The position numbers were made by a program, and so were the translations under genes. This document shows positions 1 to 5,539 of a stretch of 6,478 nucleotides of DNA, one piece after another. Location: the NCBI GenBank assembly GCA_937920115.1, contig CALGVF010000383.1, positions 1 through 6,478 on the forward strand. Direction: 5' to 3'. The DNA comes from an uncultured Clostridia bacterium (GTDB taxonomy: Bacteria; Bacillota; Clostridia; Christensenellales; Borkfalkiaceae). How positions within the stretch are numbered: the stretch's first letter is position 1; each line of letters starts with the position of its first letter. Under the pieces are notes generated by a model. That model saw only the letters and a list, made by a program, of their open reading frames with translations, did not search any database and had not been told where the DNA came from.

Positions 1-1574
1 TCGTACCCCTCGTTTTTAAGCGAATATACGAGAGCCTCGCCCTCGGTCGAACAGCCCGCGACTCCGTGAACTACGTTGACCGCTTTCGTCACCCTCGCCG
101 TACCCTGATATTTGATTATTTTCTTGGAAACGTCTGCGGAATATTCTTCCGATACGGAATATCCGTCGCAGTCTTTGAGTTCGGAAATCGCCTTTTTAAC
201 GCCCCGTTCTTTCGCCGACTTTGTAAAAAACGCGTAGTTCGCGAGTTTGATTTTATCCAAAATAAACGAATTAACTACCGAAGGATAATCGCTCGGCTTT
301 TCGTCCATATACGCAAAGGTCGCGTATCTGAAAGTCTTTAAAAAGTCGGGATATTCGCCGTTTACCGCCGCTTCGTCCTCAAAGTCGCCGCCCTCTTCCG
401 AAGCCGAGAGTCCGACGACCGCCGCCATGCCGATTTTGCCGTTTTCGCTCGCTTTTACGCTGCCGCCGCGATATTTTTTAACGCCTTTTATCGCTATTCC
501 GCCGTCAAATCTCCTGCAATTACCGCCGAGAGAATTGATAAGTTCGGCTATTTCGTCGAAATATTCCTTGTCCGCGATTCTTTGAGCCTCGGACTCCGCG
601 ATTATGCTTTCGCCGTCCGCCATACCCATAAGACACGCGAGAGCGGGAAGTTCCGCCGCCGCCTTGTACGATTCTTCTTCCGTCACCAAAGTGGCTTTAA
701 GTTGACTTTTCTCGGCGACTATATCCGCTATTCTCTCCCCGCAGAGTATTCTGCCGTCGGAAATTTTAATCTTCGCTCCCATTCTGCGGAGTATTTCGAG
801 AACGCCCGTCCTCGTCGGGTTTACGCCCGTATTCAGACATTCGACCCTGCCCGTCAGAAGTCCGAGAGTAAGGAAATACGTCGCCTGCGTGAAATCGCCG
901 CAAACGTATATTTTTTTGCCTTTTATCTCGCCGCCGCGAAGGGTCACGCTCGATTCTTCCTTATCGAACGATATATCCGCACCCATTTCCCTCATGAGTA
1001 TTTCCATGTGGTTTCTCGACGGTATTTCCTCGGTGACTTTCGCAGAAACCCCGCCCGCCAATGCACATAGAAGCACCGACGATTTTACCTGCGAACTGCC
1101 TATCGGCATAAAATAGTCGATAGGTCTTACCGTTTCGCCCTCGACGAGTATCGGCGGCACGGTGTAATTTTTGAGAGCGACCGTCGCTCCCATCGCTTCG
1201 AGCGGTTCTTTCACGTTACGCATCGAACGCTGACAAAGCCATTTGTCGCCCGTAAGTTCGGCTCTCACTCCGCTGCCCGCGACAAGTCCGCATAAAAAAC
1301 GCATCAAAGTCTCGCTCGACCCGCAATCGAATCTCAGTCCGCTCTCTATTTTTCTAGTCGGCTTTACTTCGATTACGCCTTTTTTGATTTTGACTTTCGC
1401 TCCCGCTTTTTTGATACACGATATTACCGTGGAAGTCTCTTCGTTCATACTCGGATTGATAACGTAGGTTTTGCCTTTCGCTATACAGCCGAGCAGAAGA
1501 GCCCTGTGAGTTATGCACTGATCGGACGGAACGTTGAACCGTCCGTATAAATTTTCTTTCGGATTTATTCTCAT
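1..1574 (-). CDS. aroA: AroA (EPSP synthase)-like protein fused to an AroE-like domain, catalytically divergent, partial
   Basis: The frame opens at ATG 1574 and stays open to base 1 (524 codons seen); the C-terminus lies outside the window. Residues 1-415 have the whole EPSP synthase layout: PSDQCITHR (16-24), CGSSETLMRFL (84-94), SSQVKSS (160-166), CGDFTQATYF (225-234), NPTRTG (252-257), ELPALA (308-313), YPDF (408-411). Residues about 430-524 resemble the shikimate dehydrogenase substrate domain: GYSVSEEYS (471-479) for GFNVTIPYK, AVN (498-500), STEG (509-512) for NTDG. AroA normally joins shikimate-3-phosphate and PEP; AroE reduces dehydroshikimate. Here the key residues are replaced: Lys22 is Gln19, Gly96 is Glu88, Asp313 is Ala307, Arg344 is Tyr338, Arg386 is Lys380, Lys411 is Gly406; the AroE Lys and Asp are Ser479 and Glu511. 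Normal activity is therefore doubtful, and aroA is a family label only. It lies 20 bp downstream of the patatin gene, so the two are probably cotranscribed. No strong Shine-Dalgarno is visible. Confidence 0.85.
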   Translation of the reverse strand, partial: MRINPKENLYGRFNVPSDQCITHRALLLGCIAKGKTYVINPSMNEETSTVISCIKKAGAKVKIKKGVIEVKPTRKIESGLRFDCGSSETLMRFLCGLVAGSGVRAELTGDKWLCQRSMRNVKEPLEAMGATVALKNYTVPPILVEGETVRPIDYFMPIGSSQVKSSVLLCALAGGVSAKVTEEIPSRNHMEILMREMGADISFDKEESSVTLRGGEIKGKKIYVCGDFTQATYFLTLGLLTGRVECLNTGVNPTRTGVLEILRRMGAKIKISDGRILCGERIADIVAEKSQLKATLVTEEESYKAAAELPALACLMGMADGESIIAESEAQRIADKEYFDEIAELINSLGGNCRRFDGGIAIKGVKKYRGGSVKASENGKIGMAAVVGLSASEEGGDFEDEAAVNGEYPDFLKTFRYATFAYMDEKPSDYPSVVNSFILDKIKLANYAFFTKSAKERGVKKAISELKDCDGYSVSEEYSADVSKKIIKYQGTARVTKAVNVVHGVAGCSTEGEALVYSLKNEGY

Positions 1575-1594
1575 ATTCTTATTTTTGCAACCTG

Positions 1595-2365
1595 TTATTG
1601 CTTTATCGCTTTAAGTACTTCGCCGATTTTCTTTTTTACTTCTTTGTAACCTATCTCGTACATATCGTCGAGCCGCCTTACGTCCGCCCCCGAAAAACCG
1701 TCGAGCGGCGGGGCGATTATAAGGTCGGAATACTCGTAACATTGTCTGCTTCTGTCCTGCAATCTCACGCCGTTTTCGGGGTACATTTCGTCCAAAGTTT
1801 TCTTTATCTGCTGATTTGTGTCGCTGCCCATTCCGAGATTTACGCTCACGACCTTTTCCGCTCCGAGTATTCTCGTCACGTCTGCTGGAACGTAGTTCAC
1901 GAACGCTCCGTCGACGAGTCTTCTGCCGTCTCTTACGACGGGTCTGAAAGCAGGGGGAATCGCGCTCGAAGCCGCTATCGCCGTCGACACTTCGCCGTAG
2001 CCTATCACGACTTCTTCGCCGCTGTCGAGGTCGGTCGCAACCGCCCGAAAGGGTTTAACGAGGTCGTCGAAATACGCCCCGCCCGTTATTTTACGCATTA
2101 TGCCCGTAAGACCTGTACCGCCGAGGTACAACATCAGAAGAGTTTGCGGGTCCTCGATGCGAATACTCTCTTTGAGCCGCATCATATCGCCGACGGTGTA
2201 ACCCTTGGCGTACAACGCTCCGACGACGCTGCCTATACTCGTTCCCGCTACGACGTCAAATTCTATATTTTCTTCCTCGAACGCTTTTAATACGCCCAAA
2301 AGAGCCGCGCCTTTCGCGCCGCCGCTCCCGAGAGCGAGTCCGAGTTTCGGTTTTCTGTTTCCCAT
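1595..2365 (-). CDS. Patatin-like phospholipase (RssA/NTE-type), cytoplasmic
   Basis: This is a 256-residue serine hydrolase of the bacterial patatin family, which releases fatty acids from phospholipids or related acyl esters. The oxyanion-hole glycine loop GSGGAKG is at residues 13-19, the nucleophile elbow GTSIG at 41-45 (Ser43), and the second dyad member in VDGAF at 151-155 (Asp152). SSAIPPAFRPV (133-143) is also typical of the family. No signal peptide or membrane segment is seen, and the protein is a bare catalytic domain. The start at 2365 was chosen because the family begins a few residues before the glycine loop. An in-frame ATG at 2377 adds only four residues. The frame stays open up to an ATG at 2554, but that extension runs through the repeat element and is not protein-like. 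No clear Shine-Dalgarno precedes any of these starts. The gene lies 20 bp upstream of the AroA-AroE fusion on the same strand. Its substrate cannot be told from sequence. Confidence 0.88.
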   Translation of the reverse strand: MGNRKPKLGLALGSGGAKGAALLGVLKAFEEENIEFDVVAGTSIGSVVGALYAKGYTVGDMMRLKESIRIEDPQTLLMLYLGGTGLTGIMRKITGGAYFDDLVKPFRAVATDLDSGEEVVIGYGEVSTAIAASSAIPPAFRPVVRDGRRLVDGAFVNYVPADVTRILGAEKVVSVNLGMGSDTNQQIKKTLDEMYPENGVRLQDRSRQCYEYSDLIIAPPLDGFSGADVRRLDDMYEIGYKEVKKKIGEVLKAIKQ

Positions 2366-2450
2366 ATTTATTAGCATATTTCGTTTAATCTGTAATAATC
2401 GCCGATAAGTCGTAATTCTTCTTTGCTTCTTCGCTTCCTCTTCATCATCC
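2366..2450. other. Upstream region of the patatin gene
   Basis: This is the stretch between the patatin start and the repeat element. The promoter of the patatin and AroA-AroE pair should lie here or inside the repeats, unless transcription continues from the nucleosidase gene. I see AT-rich patches on the minus strand around 2385-2400 but no convincing -35/-10 pair and no strong ribosome site. Confidence 0.3.
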
Positions 2451-2605
2451 TGCTTTCCCCCTTGGGGAAAGTGGCTTGACGAAATGAAATGGAAGTCAAG
2501 ACGATAGAGGTCATTAACGCAAAAGATGTATGATACTCGCAATATTCTTAACAAACAAGACCTCTTCCGTCAACTTCGTTGACACCTTCCCCGAGGGGGA
2601 AGGCA
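2451..2605. mobile_element. MITE-like repeat element, copy A (no coding capacity)
   Basis: The element begins TG and ends CA, and its two ends are inverted copies of one design. Each end has an outer 8-bp hairpin with a 3-base loop (2453-2471 on the left; 2585-2603 on the right), a short spacer, an inner hairpin (CTTGAC 2475-2480 with GTCAAG 2495-2500; GTCAAC 2569-2574 with GTTGAC 2578-2583), and an inward-facing AGAGGTC motif. The middle, about 2516-2557, is AT-rich and non-coding. No transposase is present, so any movement would need a protein from elsewhere. I find no clear target-site duplication. A second copy of the same plan lies at 6332-6478, which supports a dispersed family. It sits between the nucleosidase and patatin genes and may affect read-through between them. 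REP/BIME-like sequences are an alternative description. Confidence 0.75.
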
Positions 2606-2616
2606 AGAAAATAGAC

Positions 2617-2757
2617 TTGCCGCAAGGCAAATATAACTGCCGACAGACAATATCACTTACCATAAAGCACTGCTCCCGTTTTACGGGACGTCGGGGCGCC
2701 GTCCCCTACGCCGCAAGGCAAATATAACTGCGAAAGCAATATCACTGCCGACAGGCA
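2617..2757. repeat. Cluster of mini-hairpin repeats with 4-base loops
   Basis: Short stems recur, several joined by the spacer AATATCACT (2649-2657 and 2738-2746). Clear units are TTGCC-GCAA-GGCAA (2617-2630), GCC-GCAA-GGC (2710-2719), TGC-GAAA-GCA (2729-2738) and TGCC-GACA-GGCA (2746-2757). Decayed units lie near 2638-2648 and 2657-2667. An exact 22-base direct repeat occupies 2619-2640 and 2710-2731. On the plus strand, three of the four loops are of GNRA type. The last hairpin sits 6 bp beyond the nucleosidase stop. The array adjoins element A and, with it, fills the intergenic space. There is no CRISPR-like regularity and no protein-like coding. Confidence 0.7.
2675..2705. repeat. Two mutually exclusive GC-rich hairpins
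   Basis: CCCGT (2675-2679) pairs with ACGGG (2683-2687) across a TTT loop. GGGACG (2685-2690) pairs with CGTCCC (2700-2705) across a 9-base loop. The two stems share the GGG at 2685-2687, so only one can form fully at a time. The pair lies inside the mini-hairpin cluster and interrupts its regular units, so it may be a separate repeat module. No T-run follows on either strand, so a classic intrinsic terminator is unlikely. Confidence 0.5.
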
Positions 2758-2763
2758 AACTCC

Positions 2764-3447
2764 TTACAGTTCGCCGCAAAGCCCCGTTACTACTTCCGCA
2801 CACTTTTCGCTCGCCATAGATACCATTTTCAGATATTCTTCCGCTCCGCCTTTGCCGTCCGATACGCCCTTAATTATTAAACAAGGCACGTTTGAATTTC
2901 TCGCGGTTATAAGTACGCCTGCGCTTTCCATTTCGCAAATTTCCGCGTTAAATACTTCTCTTAATCGCTTCTTTTCGCCCTCGTCGGCGACGAATTTATC
3001 GCCCGACGCGCATATCGTTATCGGAGTTTTACCTCCGAGAATTTTTCTTGCTCTTTCGGCGAGATTTTTGTCCGTAGACATAACTACGCCGTCTTCGCCC
3101 GTATACTGCCCGACCTTCGTTCCGTCAATCGCCGAGGTGTCGAACTGATAATACGCCACGCCCCCGACAATCGCTATTTGTTTCGTGTCGAAATTGTCCG
3201 TAAGGCTTCCGCAAACGCCGAAATTAACGATTATTTCGGGCGAATATTTCGTTATCAGATACTGCGTCGCCGCCGCCGCGAAAACCTCGCCCACGCCCGA
3301 CTTTACGCACACTATTTTTTTGCCGTTTATTCCGCAAGCATAAGTCTCGAACGGGAAATCTGATAACTTTTCAACACTCCCCGACTGCCTTTCCAAAAAC
3401 GGCATTATTTCTTTCGTCATTGCGACGACAAGTCCTATCGTCTTCAT
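2764..3447 (-). CDS. mtnN: 5'-methylthioadenosine/S-adenosylhomocysteine nucleosidase
   Basis: This 227-residue protein is about the usual length for MTA/SAH nucleosidases. These cytoplasmic enzymes cut adenine from methylthioadenosine and S-adenosylhomocysteine, relieving inhibition of methyltransferases and polyamine synthesis and feeding methionine salvage and, in many bacteria, autoinducer-2 formation. The N-terminal strand GLVVAMTKE carries Glu13, GVGEVFAA (51-58) is the glycine-rich loop, SGDKF (148-152) matches the family SGDAF, EMES (172-175) holds the substrate-binding Met-Glu pair, and GVSDG (194-198) holds the catalytic Asp197. The usual NTGSAGG loop reads NFGVCGS (75-81). The start at 3447 is supported by AAAGGTG four bases upstream. 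The gene is divergent from the amidotransferase-like gene across 38 bp. Downstream there is no orthodox terminator, but hairpin repeats begin 6 bp after the stop. Other nucleosidases of the same fold, such as futalosine hydrolase, are less likely. Confidence 0.88.
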   Translation of the reverse strand: MKTIGLVVAMTKEIMPFLERQSGSVEKLSDFPFETYACGINGKKIVCVKSGVGEVFAAAATQYLITKYSPEIIVNFGVCGSLTDNFDTKQIAIVGGVAYYQFDTSAIDGTKVGQYTGEDGVVMSTDKNLAERARKILGGKTPITICASGDKFVADEGEKKRLREVFNAEICEMESAGVLITARNSNVPCLIIKGVSDGKGGAEEYLKMVSMASEKCAEVVTGLCGEL

Positions 3448-3485
3448 TTTTCACCTTTATTCTTCCGTTTTAATACTATATTACT
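3448..3485. promoter_or_regulatory. Divergent promoter region with ribosome site for the nucleosidase gene
   Basis: Both divergent genes must start within these 38 bases or inside each other's coding ends. Leftwards, TATAGT (3480 to 3475) is a good -10 candidate without a clear -35, and AAAGGTG (3458 to 3452) is the ribosome site of the nucleosidase gene. Rightwards, TTCACC (3450-3455) and TACTAT (3474-3479), 18 bases apart, are a modest -35/-10 pair. Their start point would fall at about the ATG at 3486. The two -10 candidates overlap, so the two directions could compete for polymerase. This is inference from motifs only. Confidence 0.4.
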
Positions 3486-4088
3486 ATGAAAATTTTAGTC
3501 GCTTCCGAACGCCCGCCGAAAACCTATCTGAAAGCCCTTGAAAAAGTCGGTCTCCCGTATGAAATATCCCTGTTCCCGCCCTCGCTTTCCGCTTACGATG
3601 GTTTGCTTTTAATCGGCGGAGGCGACGTTTTCCCGCCCTTTTACAACGGGAAAATACGCTCCGAAAACGTAAATTTCATAAGGGATAAACTCGAATTTTT
3701 GCTTCTCGAATACTTCGTCCGCTTCGACGTTCCCGTACTCGGTATCTGCCGAGGTCTGCAAGTTATCGACGTTTTTTTCGGCGGCACCTTAAAAAACGTG
3801 AAAAACGTAGGTATTCACCGCAAAAAAGGTTGCGACGCCTATCATTCCGTCTCGGGAAAAGGCGAAGTTTTCGGCTCGTTCGCGGTAGTAAATTCCGCTC
3901 ACAGGCAGGCAGTCGATAAAGTTCCCGCGTTCGCCTCGGAAGCGTTGACTTCCCTCGACAACGTTCGGGAAGCGGTATTTTACGGCGACAACGTTTTAGG
4001 CGTTCAGTTTCACCCCGAAAGACTGTCCGATTTCGCCGTCCGCAAAGTATTCGGTTGGTTTAAAGATCGGGTTATGAAACGCCGATAA
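3486..4088 (+). CDS. Class I glutamine amidotransferase-like gamma-glutamyl hydrolase (PuuD/peptidase C26 family)
   Basis: This 200-residue protein has the C26/PuuD pattern: GGGDVFPPFY (44-53), the nucleophile elbow GICRGLQ (86-92, Cys88), NSAHRQAV (136-143) and GVQFHPE (172-178) with His176 and Glu178, which complete the Cys-His-Glu triad. Family members hydrolyse gamma-glutamyl bonds in the cytoplasm; PuuD cleaves gamma-glutamyl-GABA in putrescine breakdown. At 200 residues it is shorter than typical PuuD (about 250), mainly through a compact N-terminal half. No polyamine genes flank it, although the divergent neighbour acts on methylthioadenosine, a by-product of polyamine synthesis. The link is suggestive only. 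No Shine-Dalgarno precedes the ATG, and a -10-like TACTAT ends 6 bases before it, so the mRNA may be leaderless. The gene ends 14 bp from the convergent rho stop with no strong terminator between. The exact substrate is unknown. Confidence 0.85.
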   Translation: MKILVASERPPKTYLKALEKVGLPYEISLFPPSLSAYDGLLLIGGGDVFPPFYNGKIRSENVNFIRDKLEFLLLEYFVRFDVPVLGICRGLQVIDVFFGGTLKNVKNVGIHRKKGCDAYHSVSGKGEVFGSFAVVNSAHRQAVDKVPAFASEALTSLDNVREAVFYGDNVLGVQFHPERLSDFAVRKVFGWFKDRVMKRR

Positions 4089-4102
4089 CTTATTATCCCG
4101 AA

Positions 4103-5536
4103 TTATCTTGAAGTCAGTTTTATAAACACGGGCGACTTTTTGACAAACTCCGCGTTGTTCTCGCATTTCGACATCGCGTCGAGTATGTTCTCGCTCGCGT
4201 TTCTGTCCTCGGCTAAGAATCTGCGAAGCAGGTATGCGCATTCGAGTTCGGGCTTGGAAAGCAAAAGTTCGTCCTTCCTCGTACCCGATTTGTAGAAATC
4301 TATCGCGGGGAAAATTCTCCGCTCGGAGAGTTGACGGGAAAGGTGAAGTTCCATATTGCCCGTACCCTTGAACTCTTCGTAAATCACGTCGTCCATTCTG
4401 CTGCCCGTCTCGACGAGTACGGTAGCGATTATCGTAAGACTGCCGCCGTTTTCGATATTTCTCGCCGCTCCGAAAAACTTTTTCGGGGGTTGCAACGCCG
4501 TCGGGTCGATACCGCCCGATAGAGTTTTGCCCGACGACGGGAACGACGAGTTGTACGCCCTCGCGAGTTTCGTGAGCGAGTCGAGCAAAATAACTACGTC
4601 CTTGCCCGATTCGACGAGTCTTTTAGCCCTCTGCATAACGAGTTCGGCAACTCTTATATGATGCTCGGAAGTTTCGTCGAAAGTCGAATACACGACTTCG
4701 CCCGTAACGCTTTCCTTTATATCCGTAACCTCTTCGGGTCTCTCGTCGATAAGCAGGGTTATAAGGTGCGTTTCGGGGTAATTTTTGCCGAGCGAATTCG
4801 CTATTTTCTTCAAAAGCGTGGTCTTGCCCGCTTTCGGGGGAGCGACGATAAGTCCCCTCTGACCTTTTCCGATAGGACAGAATATATCCATACTCCTTAT
4901 CGAGAGGTCGTCCTCGGCGTCCTTTCTTTCGAGTACGAATTTTTCGTCGGGGTACCTCGCCGTCAAATCGTCGAATTGCGGACGAACGGTTTTGCCGACG
5001 TCCATTATATTTTCGCCGTTTATCGAATATACGAATTTCAACGCCGCCGCGCCCGTATCACGCATTTTCGCACAGGTGCCGACGACGAAATCGCCCTTTC
5101 TCAGTCCGTACTGCTTGACGAGCGGTCTCGATACGAATACGTCTTTACTCGTACACTCGTAATTCTCCGCCCTTAAAAAGCCGTAACCGTCGGGGCATAA
5201 CTCGAATACGCCCTCCGCTTCGGCAATCGCTCCGTCGGACGCTTTGGTCACGTCGGAGAGTACCATATTCGGGTCGAGCGGTCCCGAGGCATTCGTTCCC
5301 GACGAACCGCCGACAGGTTCGCCCCCTTCGCAAAGGGTTTCGTAGTCGGGAGACTTCGACTCTAACGGCTTTCTACCCCTCGAACTTCTTTTCGGCACTA
5401 TTTTGTTGTCCTGAATGGAAAGAATCGTGCCTATGATTTTTTCCTTGCCGTCTCCCCCGGGAGCGCCGCCGAGACTACGCAAAATTCTGCGTAAGTCGTA
5501 AATGCTTTTGCCTTGTAACGTTTCGTAAGTATACAT
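4103..5536 (-). CDS. rho: Transcription termination factor Rho
   Basis: Rho is a hexameric RNA helicase that loads on nascent RNA and ends transcription. Over its 477 residues are a Rho_N/SAP-like helical start (about 5-40), a low-complexity, Ser/Gly- and Glu-rich linker (about 43-105), the cold-shock-like RNA-binding domain (about 107-180) with the RNP1-type motif DGYGFLR (116-122), and the RecA-type ATPase. Walker A is APPKAGKTT (232-240), IDERPEEVTD (263-272) holds the catalytic glutamate, Walker B is VVILLDS (314-320), the Q-loop region is SGGIDPTALQPPKKFFGAARN (340-360), and the R-loop-side motif GTGNMELHLSR is at 391-401. LDSLTKLARAYN (318-329) has Lys323 where E. coli and B. subtilis have Arg. 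The start at 5536 follows a good GGAG site, placed inside the last codons of the upstream MBL gene, with 3 bp between stop and start. The two genes are therefore very likely coupled in translation. It is convergent with the amidotransferase-like gene. Confidence 0.97.
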   Translation of the reverse strand: MYTYETLQGKSIYDLRRILRSLGGAPGGDGKEKIIGTILSIQDNKIVPKRSSRGRKPLESKSPDYETLCEGGEPVGGSSGTNASGPLDPNMVLSDVTKASDGAIAEAEGVFELCPDGYGFLRAENYECTSKDVFVSRPLVKQYGLRKGDFVVGTCAKMRDTGAAALKFVYSINGENIMDVGKTVRPQFDDLTARYPDEKFVLERKDAEDDLSIRSMDIFCPIGKGQRGLIVAPPKAGKTTLLKKIANSLGKNYPETHLITLLIDERPEEVTDIKESVTGEVVYSTFDETSEHHIRVAELVMQRAKRLVESGKDVVILLDSLTKLARAYNSSFPSSGKTLSGGIDPTALQPPKKFFGAARNIENGGSLTIIATVLVETGSRMDDVIYEEFKGTGNMELHLSRQLSERRIFPAIDFYKSGTRKDELLLSKPELECAYLLRRFLAEDRNASENILDAMSKCENNAEFVKKSPVFIKLTSR

Positions 5537-5539
5537 ATT

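Noticed and set aside
582..1070. Plus-strand frames opposite the AroA region (also 66-341 and 1243-1467)
   Set aside because: The minus-strand frame here carries clear AroA motifs and is continuous to the window edge.
1..1574. Frameshifted pseudogene for AroA
   Set aside because: I translated the whole stretch and found no stop or frame change, and all AroA blocks appear in order. The changes are substitutions at active-site positions.
1598..2290. Long plus-strand frame opposite the patatin gene
   Set aside because: It is a shadow of a gene with strong codon bias and has no recognisable motif.
2366..2554. N-terminal extension of the patatin protein to ATG 2554
   Set aside because: The extra residues are translated repeat element, and the patatin fold begins just after the ATG at 2365.
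2530..2727. Plus-strand open frame of 65 codons
   Set aside because: It consists of the right end of element A plus mini-hairpins, and repeat-derived frames of this kind are spurious.
2617..2757. CRISPR array
   Set aside because: Repeats are too short, unevenly spaced and variable, spacers are not unique, and no cas gene is present.
4084..4102. Terminator between the convergent genes
   Set aside because: Only a weak AT stem (GATAA with TTATC, 4084-4097) is present, overlapping a stop codon, with no T-run.
4658..5176. Plus-strand frame of 172 codons opposite rho
   Set aside because: It is a shadow of the highly conserved rho ATPase region.
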